A DNA stretch of 64,000 bases from Pseudomonas parafulva (GCF_002021815.1 NZ_CP019952.1:4557001-4621000), one strand, 5' to 3'. Positions 9,173 through 17,930 are shown, counted from the stretch's first letter. Translations and numbers: made by a program. Notes: a model not told the origin generated them from the letters alone.

Positions 9173-11014
9173 CTAGAACGCAAAGCACGAGCAACCCAGC
9201 GCGCCCCAGAACCCCTGGAAGTCATTGACCGGCACGCTGGAATGCCGGGCCTTTTCATGGCTGTGGGCGTGGACACCGCACGGGCCCGAGCACTGGTGTG
9301 CCATGCCGACCAGCGAGGGGGTGCCCACGCGCCAGTGGCCAGGCACCTTGGCGACCGGTGACCACTCAGGCAACACCGGCACCTGGGGTGGCCCTAACGT
9401 GTCGAACTCGGCGGCGCCGTACACGACCTTGCCGTCCACCACGGTGAGCACCGACTCGATACCCTTGATCGCCTCTTCCTCCACCGAGAAGAAATCCAGC
9501 GACAGCGCCGCCAGGTCGGCGAGCTGACCGACCTTGATCTGCCCCTTCTTGCCCTGCTCACTGGAGAACCAGGCACTGCCCTGGGTGAACAGCTGCAAGG
9601 CCGTGTCCCGGCTCAGTCCTTCGGGATACAGCGCCATGCCGCCAACGGTCTTGCCGCTGACCAGCCAGTACAGCGAAGTCCACGGGTTGTAGCTGGACAC
9701 GCGGGTCGCATCGGTACCCGCCCCTACTGGCACACCCATCTCCAGCATGCGCTTGATCGGCGGCGTCTGCTGCGCCGCTTGGGCGCCATAGCGGTCGACG
9801 AAATACTCGCCCTGGAAGGCCATGCGGTCCTGAATGGCAATGCCGCCACCCAAGGCGCGTACCCGCTCGATGTTGCGGGGCGTGATGGTTTCGGCATGGT
9901 CGAAGAACCACGGCAAGCCATTGAACGGTACGTCGCGGTTGACCTTCTCGAACACATCGAGCATGCGCGTGATCGACTCGTCATAGGTCGCATGCAGGCG
10001 GAACGGCCAGCGTTGCTCGACCAGGTGTCGCACCACCGGCTCCAGTTCCTGCTCCATGGTCTGCGGCAGGTCCGGGCGCGGTTCCAGGAAGTCTTCGAAG
10101 TCGGCAGCCGAGAACACCAGCATTTCGCCTGCACCGTTGTGACGCAGGAAATCGGTGCCGCTGTGCAACTTGACGCTGGCCGTCCATTTGCGGAAATCGT
10201 CCAGCTCTTCCTTGGGCTTCTGGGTGAACAGGTTGTAGGCGATGCGCACCGTCAGCTGACCGTTGTCGGCCAGCTCCTGGATCACCGAATAATCGTCCGG
10301 GAAATTCTGGTAGCCGCCACCGGCATCGATGGCACTGGTCAGCCCCAATCGATTCAGTTCGCGCATGAACTGGCGTGTGGAGTTGACCTGGTATTCGAGA
10401 GGCAGCTTGGGGCCTTTTGCCAGCGTGGCGTAGAGAATCATGGCATTCGGCCGCGCGATCAGCATGCCCGTCGGGTTGCCGAATTTGTCACGCTGGATTT
10501 CCCCCCCAGGTGGATTGGGCGTGGTCTTGTCATAGCCCACAGCCTTGAGCGCTGCACGATTGAGTAATGCCCGGTCGTACAGGTGCAGCAGGAACACCGG
10601 GGTATCAGGCGCAGCCTGGTTGATTTCCTCAAGGGTGGGCATGCGTTTTTCGGCGAACTGGAACTCATTCCAGCCACCCACGACCCTGACCCATTGCGGG
10701 GTCGGCGTACGTGCGGCTTGGTCCTTGAGCATGCGCAGGGCATCGGCCACCGACGGAACCCCTTCCCAACGCAGCTCCAGGTTGTAGTTGAGGCCCCCGC
10801 GGATCAGGTGCAGGTGCGAGTCGTTGAGCCCGGGAATGACGGTGCGCTGGCGCAGGTCCACAAGCTGGGTGGCCGTTGCTTTGTGGGCCATGGCCTCGGC
10901 ATCGCTGCCCACGGCGATGAAACGACCGTCCTTGATGGCTACGGCGGTGGCGTTGGGGTTCTCGCGGTCGACGGTGTGCAGCTTGCCGTTGAACAGAATC
11001 AGATCAGCGCCCAT
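9173..11014 (-). CDS. YtcJ-like metal-dependent amidohydrolase with Cys/His-rich tail
   Basis: Amidohydrolase-superfamily enzyme of 613 residues, cytoplasmic (no signal peptide). Seen: the N-terminal composite beta domain, the metal-binding motif NDSHLHLIRGG, a histidine in FRLHATYDE, FDHAETIT, and the late acidic residue in GAGTDATRV. This matches the YtcJ/exoenzyme-regulatory AepA-like branch, whose substrates are mostly unknown. The last 45 residues are unusual: a Cys/His-rich segment (HQCSGPCGVHAHSHEKARH) followed by FWGALGCSCFAF. I recall this ending in other Pseudomonas homologues, so it is not an error. It is the last gene of a four-gene minus-strand cluster. Confidence 0.88.
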   Translation of the reverse strand: MGADLILFNGKLHTVDRENPNATAVAIKDGRFIAVGSDAEAMAHKATATQLVDLRQRTVIPGLNDSHLHLIRGGLNYNLELRWEGVPSVADALRMLKDQAARTPTPQWVRVVGGWNEFQFAEKRMPTLEEINQAAPDTPVFLLHLYDRALLNRAALKAVGYDKTTPNPPGGEIQRDKFGNPTGMLIARPNAMILYATLAKGPKLPLEYQVNSTRQFMRELNRLGLTSAIDAGGGYQNFPDDYSVIQELADNGQLTVRIAYNLFTQKPKEELDDFRKWTASVKLHSGTDFLRHNGAGEMLVFSAADFEDFLEPRPDLPQTMEQELEPVVRHLVEQRWPFRLHATYDESITRMLDVFEKVNRDVPFNGLPWFFDHAETITPRNIERVRALGGGIAIQDRMAFQGEYFVDRYGAQAAQQTPPIKRMLEMGVPVGAGTDATRVSSYNPWTSLYWLVSGKTVGGMALYPEGLSRDTALQLFTQGSAWFSSEQGKKGQIKVGQLADLAALSLDFFSVEEEAIKGIESVLTVVDGKVVYGAAEFDTLGPPQVPVLPEWSPVAKVPGHWRVGTPSLVGMAHQCSGPCGVHAHSHEKARHSSVPVNDFQGFWGALGCSCFAF

Positions 11015-11091
11015 GGGGCCTCCTTGGAATGGGTAGCAAATTCATACGTCAGGCGCAGCGGCGGCGTGGCGACGCCGCCTGCCCGTCTGGC

Positions 11092-11910
11092 TCAACGCTG
11101 GAGAAACGCCAGCAGGTCTTCGTTCAGTTGTTGCGCATGGGTCACAGCAAACCCATGCGGCGCACCGGCATACACTTTCAGCTCGGCGCCGGCGATCAGC
11201 TGCGCCGCGCGCTTGCCGGTGGTCTCGAAAGGCACGACCTGGTCGGCATCGCCGTGAATCACCAAGGTCGGCACATCGACCTGGGTCAGGTCCTGACGGA
11301 AATCGGTTTGCGAGAATGCCGTCACGCAGTCCAACGTCGCCTTGAGCGAGGCCAGCAGCGCGATGTTCAAGGTCTGCGTCTGTACGCCTTGGGACACCTG
11401 CTGGCCCTGGTTAAGCCCGTAAAACGGGGCAGCGAAGTCGGCGATGAACTGAGCGCGGTCGGCCCGCAACCCGGCCTCGATCCCTTCGAACACCGACAGA
11501 TCCACCCCGTCCGGATTATCTGGGCGCTTGCCGAACACAGGCGTCACGGCTCCCAGCAGCACCAGACCGGCCACCCGCCCGGTACCGTGGCGACCGATAT
11601 AGCGGCTGACATCACCGCCTCCCATCGAAAAGCCCACCAGGGTGACCTCATGCAGGTCCAGGTGCTCGATCAGTTGCGCGATGTCATCGGCGAAGGTGTC
11701 ATAGTCGTAGCCGGTCCACGGCTGGCTCGACCGACCAAAGCCACGGCGGTCGAAGGCGATGGCCCGGTAGCCGCGGCTGGCCAGGTACTCCATCTGCGTG
11801 TCCCACATGTCGGCATCCAGCGGCCAGCCATGGCTGAACAGCACCGGCTTGCCAGTACCCCAGTCCTTGAAATAGATCGAGGTGCCATCACGCGTTTGGA
11901 ACGTGCTCAT
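11092..11910 (-). CDS. Alpha/beta hydrolase, arylesterase / non-haem haloperoxidase type
   Basis: 272-residue enzyme closely resembling cofactor-free haloperoxidases and P. fluorescens arylesterase. It has the oxyanion region FSHGWPLDADMW, the nucleophile elbow GFSMGG (Ser95), an Asp in VIHGDADQVVP and a His in GAPHGFAVTH. Such enzymes hydrolyse aryl esters and lactones and can make peracids. The gene lies 37 bases from the ABM-domain gene upstream and 77 bases from the amidohydrolase downstream, so co-transcription is likely. The substrate is unknown. Confidence 0.9.
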   Translation of the reverse strand: MSTFQTRDGTSIYFKDWGTGKPVLFSHGWPLDADMWDTQMEYLASRGYRAIAFDRRGFGRSSQPWTGYDYDTFADDIAQLIEHLDLHEVTLVGFSMGGGDVSRYIGRHGTGRVAGLVLLGAVTPVFGKRPDNPDGVDLSVFEGIEAGLRADRAQFIADFAAPFYGLNQGQQVSQGVQTQTLNIALLASLKATLDCVTAFSQTDFRQDLTQVDVPTLVIHGDADQVVPFETTGKRAAQLIAGAELKVYAGAPHGFAVTHAQQLNEDLLAFLQR

Positions 11911-11947
11911 ATCGGTATCTCCTAGCGGTACGTGGAAAAGGGCTTGT

Positions 11948-12514
11948 TCAGCCGCGCAGCCAATGGGCGCAACGGCGGGTGACCCAGGGCATGATGTAGA
12001 ACACCACAGGCAGGATGACGAACAGGTTACCGATCAGGGTGCCTCTGACCGGCCCAGCCAGCTGTGGAAAACGTTCGAAGAGCGGGACCAGCAGGTGCGG
12101 GACCACCAACGTCATCGGGCAGATCACCAGGTACGTCAGCACCGCCTGTTTCCAACGCGGCGGTGGTACGGCGCCGGTGCCGGGTGGGGTGAACCAGAAC
12201 TCCGGGTCCTCATGGACCTGTGGGCTGTCACCACCGTCGAGCAGCGGCAGCACGTCCCGGATCATCGCCTGGCGTTCTGCTGAATTGACCCACGCCTGCA
12301 ACAATTCGGCATTGGCGAACCGGACCACGGTGGTGAAGTGTAGACCGCCCTGGTCGGGTCGAATGACGTTGACGTCCAGGTGCCCCGCCTGGCGGCGGGC
12401 GGTGCCGACCGCGTGCTTGAGCCACACTTCGTAGTCGCTCAGTGACGCGGCGCGGACCTTGTGCTGGATCACCAGGGTAACCACATTGCGGTTGTCTTGG
12501 GCGGCGGTGTTCAT
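11948..12514 (-). CDS. ABM-domain protein with C-terminal membrane helices
   Basis: 188-residue protein. Residues about 10-105 form an antibiotic-biosynthesis-monooxygenase (ABM) ferredoxin-like domain (VTLVIQHKVRAASLSDYEVW, FTTVVRFANAELLQAW). The C-terminal part carries two hydrophobic helices (around AVLTYLVICPMTLVVPHLL and LIGNLFVILPVVFYIMPW). It is therefore probably anchored in the inner membrane with the ABM domain in the cytoplasm. The start was placed at MNTAAQDN because an AAGGA lies six bases upstream; a second ATG two codons earlier is possible. It is the second gene of the four-gene cluster. Quinone or aromatic oxidation is a plausible role, not a demonstrated one. Confidence 0.85.
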   Translation of the reverse strand: MNTAAQDNRNVVTLVIQHKVRAASLSDYEVWLKHAVGTARRQAGHLDVNVIRPDQGGLHFTTVVRFANAELLQAWVNSAERQAMIRDVLPLLDGGDSPQVHEDPEFWFTPPGTGAVPPPRWKQAVLTYLVICPMTLVVPHLLVPLFERFPQLAGPVRGTLIGNLFVILPVVFYIMPWVTRRCAHWLRG

Positions 12515-12594
12515 CTGCATTCCTTGGGCTGAGCCTGCCCGCATCCGCTGGGCAACAGGGGACGGGCTGAACGTTATCGAGGTGTGCGGCCCTG

Positions 12595-12616
12595 CGGGCA
12601 CCGGCCGGGGTGCCCG
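12595..12616 (-). terminator. GC-rich hairpin between the YcaC-like and ABM genes
   Basis: A perfect 8-bp stem (CGGGCACC / GGTGCCCG) with a 6-base loop follows the YcaC-like gene by about twelve bases on the minus strand. It lacks a T tract. It may lower read-through into the rest of the cluster rather than end transcription. Confidence 0.35.
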
Positions 12617-12627
12617 CGGCGGTGGGG

Positions 12628-13257
12628 TTACTTGCTGGCGTTGAAGGCGTTGTAGCTGGTCATCAAGTTGCGGTAGTCAGGGATATGGTTGGAGCACAGC
12701 GCGGCCAAGCCCTCGACGTCGTTGCGCCAGTCGCGGTGCAGTTCGCAGGCTACGCCGAACCAGGTCATCAGCTGGGCGCCAGCACGGCTCATGCGGTCGT
12801 GGGCGGCATCGCGGGTCATGGCATTGAAAGTGCCGGACGCGTCGGTCACCACGAACACCTCGAACGCCTCTTCCAGGGCGGCCAGGGCCGGGAAGGCCAC
12901 GCACACTTCGGTGACCACACCTGCGATGATCAGTTGCTTCTTGCCAGTGGCCTTGACCGCCTTGACGAAGTCTTCGTTGTCCCAGGCGTTGATCTGGCCA
13001 GGACGTGCGATGTAAGGCGCGTCCGGGAACAGGGCCTTGAGCTCCGGCACCAATGGGCCGTTAGGGCCTTGCTCGAAGCTGGTGGTGAGGATGGTCGGCA
13101 GGTTGAAGAACTTGGCCAGGTCCGCCAGGGCCAGCACATTGTTCTTGAAGGTGTCGGGCTCGATATCGCGCACCAGCGACAGCAGCCCAGCCTGGTGATC
13201 GACCAGCAGAACGGCAGCGTCGTCTTTGTTCAGGCGGTTGTATTTGAATTGAGTCAT
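12628..13257 (-). CDS. YcaC-like isochorismatase-superfamily hydrolase
   Basis: Cysteine hydrolase of the isochorismatase superfamily, 209 residues, most like YcaC. The catalytic Asp20 (LLVDHQAG) and nucleophile Cys119 (VVTEVCVAF) are visible. YcaC forms octamers whose substrate remains undefined. The start at MTQFKYNRLNK matches the family; the 24 residues encoded upstream do not. It is the first gene of the minus-strand cluster and probably sets its promoter, in the 220-base gap before the divergent mscS-type gene. That gap is AT-richer near 13320-13400 but I could not assign a firm promoter. Confidence 0.9.
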   Translation of the reverse strand: MTQFKYNRLNKDDAAVLLVDHQAGLLSLVRDIEPDTFKNNVLALADLAKFFNLPTILTTSFEQGPNGPLVPELKALFPDAPYIARPGQINAWDNEDFVKAVKATGKKQLIIAGVVTEVCVAFPALAALEEAFEVFVVTDASGTFNAMTRDAAHDRMSRAGAQLMTWFGVACELHRDWRNDVEGLAALCSNHIPDYRNLMTSYNAFNASK

Positions 13258-13480
13258 GGCGGTTGCTCCAGTAGTCGTGATTTGCAGTAGGTGGGGTGTT
13301 TCGCGTTGATGGGAGAAGATTAAAACCATCCAGTTTTAGGCGGTAGATAGTGTTTTTTGGCTTTAGCGTTCTATTTTGTGAACGATGGTTCAGCGCCATT
13401 AACTGCAGCGCCGTGCCCATTGCCTCCTGCATGAACCTGCTCTATTACTACCCGCAGCCCATCCCTGCCCCGAGACCACC

Positions 13481-14908
13481 ATGCTGGCGTTCATCCAGTC
13501 GTCCCCACTGCTGCTCGGTACCACCCTGTTGCTGCTTGACCTGATCGTTTGGCACCTGATTCCGGCCCAGCGCCATGCCTGGCGAATAGCCACGCGGCTG
13601 ACCCTGTTCCTGCTTTTCAGCCTGGTGCTGGTGGCTGCGGGTATGAGCCCGCTGCAGCCCGCCCCTTGGGTCGCCGACGTTGCCCGCAACTTGCTGGCCA
13701 CCGTGCTTGCCATCGCCTGGTGGCTGTTTGGCGCGCGCACCGTCACGGTGGTTTTCGGCCTGTTGTTGGTGGCGCGCGGCAGCCACGGTGGACGCTTGCT
13801 GCAGGATGTGCTCGGCGCATTGATCTTCATCGCTGCCGTGGTGGCGGCGGCCGGCTATGTAGTGCAATTGCCCGTCAAGGGGCTGCTGGCCACATCGGGG
13901 GTGATGGCCATCGTTATCGGCCTGGCCTTGCAGAGCACCCTGGCGGACGTGTTCAGCGGCATCGTGCTCAACACCACGCGGCCCTATCAGATTGGTGACG
14001 CCATTTCCATCGATGGCACGGAGGGCAAGGTGCTGGACATCGACTGGCGCGCTACCCGCCTGCTCACCAGCAGCGGCAGCCTGGCGGTCATCCCGAACTC
14101 CGTGGCTGCCAAGGCCCGCTTACTCAACCATAGCCGTCCGGCTGATGTGCATGGGGTGTCGATCAGCGTGGTCGTGCCTGCCAGCGTGCGCCCTGGCAAG
14201 GTGTTCGATGCGCTGGAAAAGGCGCTGCGCGGTACCCGTGCGATTCTTTCCGCACCCGCCTCCAAGGTGGCCGTGAAAACCTCGACGCTCGATTCGGTGG
14301 AATACGAAGCCAGCGGTTTCATCGCCGACATGAGTGGCAAGAACGCTACGCGCAACCAGTTGTTCGACCTGGCCCACCGGCACCTGGAAGCGAACGGGGT
14401 GCTCTGGAACCAGGACCTGACGATGCCGCCGCGCAGTCGTCAACGGGAGGTGCTGGACGAGGTACGGGTGTTCCGCGCCCTGAGTGATGAAGAGCGTGAC
14501 ACACTGAGCCAGCACATGACCGCCGTCGAGTACCTGGCTGATACGACGATTCTGGAGGTGGGCAAGCAGTCCGAGCACGTGCTGATCATAGGGCGAGGCG
14601 TCGTATCGGCGGCGGTGCTGGAGGATGGCAAGCGCCTGGAGGCCGGACGCATGGGCCCAGGTGAAGTACTGGGCATCGACGGGCTCGTTGACGAAGACGA
14701 CTCGCTGGTGGAGTTCAGAACCTTGACCAGTTGCCTGCTGTATCGCATCGACAAGCAACGGGTCAAAGCGTATCTGCAGCAACATGGCGATGTGCAGACC
14801 GCCTTGAGCAAACTGCAACGCGTCCGGCGTCAGGGTCGCGAATCGCTACTCTTGCACAAGCCTGTTTCCATCAGGAAAGGCGGTTTCTTGAGCTGGCTGC
14901 ACAAATGA
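13481..14908 (+). CDS. MscS-family mechanosensitive channel fused to a cyclic-nucleotide-binding-like domain
   Basis: 475-residue inner-membrane channel. Residues 1-130 contain four or five hydrophobic segments, then a pore-lining MscS helix (GLLATSGVMAIVIGLALQST) and the cytoplasmic MscS beta domain (ISIDGTEGKVLDIDWRAT). After about residue 325 a cNMP-binding-fold domain follows (FRALSDEERDTL to LLYRIDK). The phosphate-binding cassette is poor: GEVLGIDGLVDEDDS lacks the Arg-Ala pair that contacts cyclic nucleotides. The domain may therefore be a structural or non-cNMP sensor. It is divergent from the YcaC-like cluster and convergent with amaA. Confidence 0.9.
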   Translation: MLAFIQSSPLLLGTTLLLLDLIVWHLIPAQRHAWRIATRLTLFLLFSLVLVAAGMSPLQPAPWVADVARNLLATVLAIAWWLFGARTVTVVFGLLLVARGSHGGRLLQDVLGALIFIAAVVAAAGYVVQLPVKGLLATSGVMAIVIGLALQSTLADVFSGIVLNTTRPYQIGDAISIDGTEGKVLDIDWRATRLLTSSGSLAVIPNSVAAKARLLNHSRPADVHGVSISVVVPASVRPGKVFDALEKALRGTRAILSAPASKVAVKTSTLDSVEYEASGFIADMSGKNATRNQLFDLAHRHLEANGVLWNQDLTMPPRSRQREVLDEVRVFRALSDEERDTLSQHMTAVEYLADTTILEVGKQSEHVLIIGRGVVSAAVLEDGKRLEAGRMGPGEVLGIDGLVDEDDSLVEFRTLTSCLLYRIDKQRVKAYLQQHGDVQTALSKLQRVRRQGRESLLLHKPVSIRKGGFLSWLHK

Positions 14909-14937
14909 CGCGTCACCTGCCGGTGTGGGGCGTTGCC

Positions 14938-16224
14938 TCACAGCACCACACGCAGGCACTGGCCGGCGTGATACAGCGAGAATCCGGACTCATAGAACGC
15001 CGTGCGCAGTGACGTCGCGCTCACGCCTTTCATGGTCGAGAACGGTATCGGCAGGCTGGCTGCTTCCCCTTTTGACAGAAACTCTGCGAACGCCCGGCCA
15101 ATGACGGTGCCGGTGGTATTGCCACGCCCGTTGTAGCCGGTGACCGCCACCAACCCAGGGGCGGGTTCGAACAAACGCATCAGGTGGTCGGGCGTAAAGT
15201 CGATGCAGCCGGTCCAGTGCATGTCCCATTCGACCTTGCCAAGCGCAGGATAGTAGTGACGCTGGATACGGTCGGCCCAACTGCGCACGAACCACGCGGG
15301 CTTGTTGTCGACCCGGCCCAGGCTGCCGAGCAGCAAACGGCCCTGGTCATCGCGGCGAATACTGCTGAGCACGGTGCGGGTATCCCAGGAGCCTTGGCCG
15401 TGAGGGAGTATCTTGTCGGCCTGCGCGCCCTGCAATGGCTTGGAGGCGACCTGGTAGTAGTAGCCTTTGAAGAACTGCTTTTGCAGGTTGCTCCAGTCCC
15501 CTTCGGTGTAGGCGCCCGTGGAGATCACCACCTTCTCGGCGCGAACCGAACCGCGTGCGGTCTGCACACGCCAGCCGTCACCCTCGCGCGTCAGGCCCTG
15601 AACTGCGGACTGTTGGAACAGCTTGCCGCCCAGGCGCACCACGGCAGCTGCCAGGCCCTGGGTGTAGCCCATCGGGTTGATGGTGCCGGCACGGCGGTCG
15701 AGCAAGGCGGCGGCGATCTTGTCGGTACCGCAATATTCCTGGCACTGTGCGCCGGTCAGCAGCTCGACATCGGCACCGCGCCGTCGCCACTGCTCGTGGC
15801 GGGCCTGCAGATCGGCGATGCCGGTGGCGTTATGTGCCATGTGCAGGGTGCCCTGGTGCCGTGCCTGACAGTCGATGCCCAGGCGTTCGATCATGGCGAA
15901 CACATCGGCCGGGGCCTGCCCCAGCACCGTATTCAACCGGCTGCCTTGCTTCTGGCCCAGGGTGGCTTCAACGTCGTCCGGGCGAATCCACGTACCGGCA
16001 TTGACCAGCCCGACGTTGCGGCCAGAGCCGCCGTGGCCCACCTTCCAGGCCTCCAGCACGATCACCGACTTACCCTGCTCGAGCAGGTGAATGGCCGCTG
16101 ACAACCCGGTAATGCCGCCGCCGATCACGCAGACATCGGCGTGGTGTTCCCCCGCCAGGGCCTGGACGGTCACGCTTGGCACGGTGACGCATTCCCACAA
16201 GCATTCTTGACGCAGTTCGGACAT
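14938..16224 (-). CDS. amaA: L-pipecolate oxidase AmaA (FAD-dependent oxidoreductase)
   Basis: FAD-dependent DAO-family oxidase, 428 residues, with the dinucleotide-binding motif GGGITGLSAA near residue 35 and the C-terminal GYNGRGNT motif. In P. putida, AmaA oxidises L-pipecolate to piperideine-6-carboxylate in the D-lysine route. The assignment rests on gene order (amaA, amaB, LysR, hglS), which is the P. putida arrangement, more than on sequence alone. The related PuuB-like oxidase at 36.8 kb is a paralogue. The start MSELRQECLWE was chosen because the 50 residues upstream are not family-like. It follows amaB on the same strand across 159 bases with hairpins. Confidence 0.88.
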   Translation of the reverse strand: MSELRQECLWECVTVPSVTVQALAGEHHADVCVIGGGITGLSAAIHLLEQGKSVIVLEAWKVGHGGSGRNVGLVNAGTWIRPDDVEATLGQKQGSRLNTVLGQAPADVFAMIERLGIDCQARHQGTLHMAHNATGIADLQARHEQWRRRGADVELLTGAQCQEYCGTDKIAAALLDRRAGTINPMGYTQGLAAAVVRLGGKLFQQSAVQGLTREGDGWRVQTARGSVRAEKVVISTGAYTEGDWSNLQKQFFKGYYYQVASKPLQGAQADKILPHGQGSWDTRTVLSSIRRDDQGRLLLGSLGRVDNKPAWFVRSWADRIQRHYYPALGKVEWDMHWTGCIDFTPDHLMRLFEPAPGLVAVTGYNGRGNTTGTVIGRAFAEFLSKGEAASLPIPFSTMKGVSATSLRTAFYESGFSLYHAGQCLRVVL

Positions 16225-16278
16225 GGCCCGGCTCCCGCAATTTATTCTTGTTCGAGACCGCCGTGCGGCCTTTCGCAG

Positions 16279-16365
16279 CCAAGCCCGCGTCCCCAGGCAT
16301 CGAGGCATATGCACCGATCCCGATGGAGGCGGGCTTGGTCGCCCACCAAGGGGCGTGCCCCTGGT
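16279..16365 (-). promoter_or_regulatory. Paired inverted repeats in the amaB-amaA spacer
   Basis: A 10-bp perfect inverted repeat (CCAAGCCCGC at 16279-16288, GCGGGCTTGG at 16329-16338) spans a 40-base loop. A second hairpin (ACCAAGGGGC / GCCCCTGGT, one bulge) lies at 16345-16365, directly after the amaB stop. Together they could attenuate transcription or protect the amaB message from decay. No T tract is present. Confidence 0.4.
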
Positions 16366-16383
16366 TCTACACAATCACGCTAG

Positions 16384-17874
16384 TCAGTCGAACACGATGC
16401 CCTGCGCCAGTGGCAACTCACGGGAGTAGTTCACGGTATTGGTCTGACGGCGCATGTAGCCTTTCCAGGCATCGGAACCGGATTCACGGCCACCACCGGT
16501 CTCCTTCTCACCCCCGAACGCCCCGCCGATTTCAGCACCGCTGGTGCCAATGTTGACGTTGGCGATACCGCAATCACTGCCAGCCGCGCTCTGGAAACGC
16601 TCAGCCTCGCGCAGGTCGGTGGTGAAGATGCAGGACGATAAGCCCTGGGGGACCTCGTTGTTCAGGCGCAAGGCTTCGTCGAAGTCATCGTAGGCCAGCA
16701 CATAGAGAATCGGCGCGAACGTTTCATGGCGCACCACCTCGCTTTGCCCAGGCATTTCGGCAATGGCAGGCGATACGTAATAGGCATTGGGATATTGGTC
16801 GGCCAACTGGCGCTCACCCCCGAACACTTGGCCGCCTTCGTCGCGAGCCTTGGCCAGGGCGCCTTGCATGGCATCGAACGAGGCCTTGTCGATCAGGGGC
16901 CCAACCAGGTTGTCCTTGCGCGGGTCACCAATGCGCACCTTGCCGTAGGCGGCTTTGACCCGAGCCAGTACTTCATCCTTGATCGAACGGTGCACGATGA
17001 GGCGGCGCAGCGTGGTACAGCGCTGCCCGGCAGTGCCGACTGCCGAGAAGAGAATACCCCGCACGGCCAGGTCCAGGTCGGCGCTAGGTGCCAGGATCAT
17101 TGCATTGTTGCCGCCAAGTTCCAGGATGCTGCGGCCAAAGCGTGCCGCTACACGCGGCCCGACTTCACGGCCCATGCGCGTGCTGCCGGTGGCACTCACC
17201 AGGGCCACGCGGGGGTCATCGACCAGGGCTTCGCCTGCTTCACGGCCGCCGATGACCAGCTGCGCAAGACCTGCCGGCGCATCACCGAAGGCTTTCAACG
17301 CCTTGTCGAACAACGCCTGGCACGCCAGGGCGGTCAATGGCGTTTTCTCGGAGGGCTTCCACACCACCGAATTGCCGGCCACCAGAGCCAGGGCGGTGTT
17401 CCAGGACCAGACCGCCACCGGGAAGTTAAACGCGCTGATCACACCGACCACACCCAGCGGGTGCCAGCTTTCGCGCATGTGGTGGCCAGGGCGCTCGGAA
17501 GCGATGGTCAGGCCGTACAACTGACGTGACAGCCCCACTGCAAAGTCGCAGATGTCGATCATTTCCTGCACTTCGCCCAGGCCTTCCTGGGTGATCTTGC
17601 CTGCTTCGATCGAAACCAGTTCACCCAGGTCTGCCTTGTGCTCGCGCAACACTTCGCCGAACAGGCGCACCAGCTCACCCCGGCGTGGGGCAGGCACGCT
17701 GCGCCACGCCTCGAACGCCTGCTGGGCCTGCTCGATACGCGCGGTGGTCTCGGCTTGACCGAGCAGCGTCACTGAAGCGATCTGGCTGCCGTCGATTGGC
17801 GTGTGTACAGCGTAATCGCCTTGGGTGTAAGCCTGGGCAGCAACGCCCAGACGCTCGAGCAATCCAGCAACCAT
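16384..17874 (-). CDS. amaB: L-2-aminoadipate-6-semialdehyde / piperideine-6-carboxylate dehydrogenase AmaB
   Basis: NAD(P)-dependent aldehyde dehydrogenase of the ALDH7 (antiquitin) type, 496 residues. Conserved catalytic residues are visible: Asn150 (SAFNFP), Glu252 (LELGGNN) and nucleophile Cys286 (TAGQRCTTLRR). The family signature ETGGGRESGSDAWK near the C-terminus fits ALDH7 enzymes that oxidise aminoadipate semialdehyde to L-2-aminoadipate. In P. putida this is AmaB, the step after AmaA in lysine breakdown. It is upstream of amaA on the same strand and divergent from the LysR gene at 18.0 kb, its probable regulator. Confidence 0.93.
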   Translation of the reverse strand: MVAGLLERLGVAAQAYTQGDYAVHTPIDGSQIASVTLLGQAETTARIEQAQQAFEAWRSVPAPRRGELVRLFGEVLREHKADLGELVSIEAGKITQEGLGEVQEMIDICDFAVGLSRQLYGLTIASERPGHHMRESWHPLGVVGVISAFNFPVAVWSWNTALALVAGNSVVWKPSEKTPLTALACQALFDKALKAFGDAPAGLAQLVIGGREAGEALVDDPRVALVSATGSTRMGREVGPRVAARFGRSILELGGNNAMILAPSADLDLAVRGILFSAVGTAGQRCTTLRRLIVHRSIKDEVLARVKAAYGKVRIGDPRKDNLVGPLIDKASFDAMQGALAKARDEGGQVFGGERQLADQYPNAYYVSPAIAEMPGQSEVVRHETFAPILYVLAYDDFDEALRLNNEVPQGLSSCIFTTDLREAERFQSAAGSDCGIANVNIGTSGAEIGGAFGGEKETGGGRESGSDAWKGYMRRQTNTVNYSRELPLAQGIVFD

Positions 17875-17914
17875 TGGTGTTCTCCTACATGGCTAGACAG
17901 GTTGGATATGATGT

Positions 17915-17930
17915 GGATCAGTATTAATCC
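17915..17930. promoter_or_regulatory. Candidate LysR operator between amaB and its divergent regulator
   Basis: In the 133-base divergent spacer the dyad GGAT-N8-ATCC occurs at 17915-17930, overlapped by two GATCAG direct copies 15 bases apart. This AT-rich stretch is the most likely site for the LysR protein to control amaB and itself. The match is short and the call tentative. Confidence 0.3.

Noticed and set aside
12610..13290. Plus-strand open frame opposite the YcaC-like gene
   Set aside because: No family resemblance and exact overlap with a gene that has catalytic residues in place.
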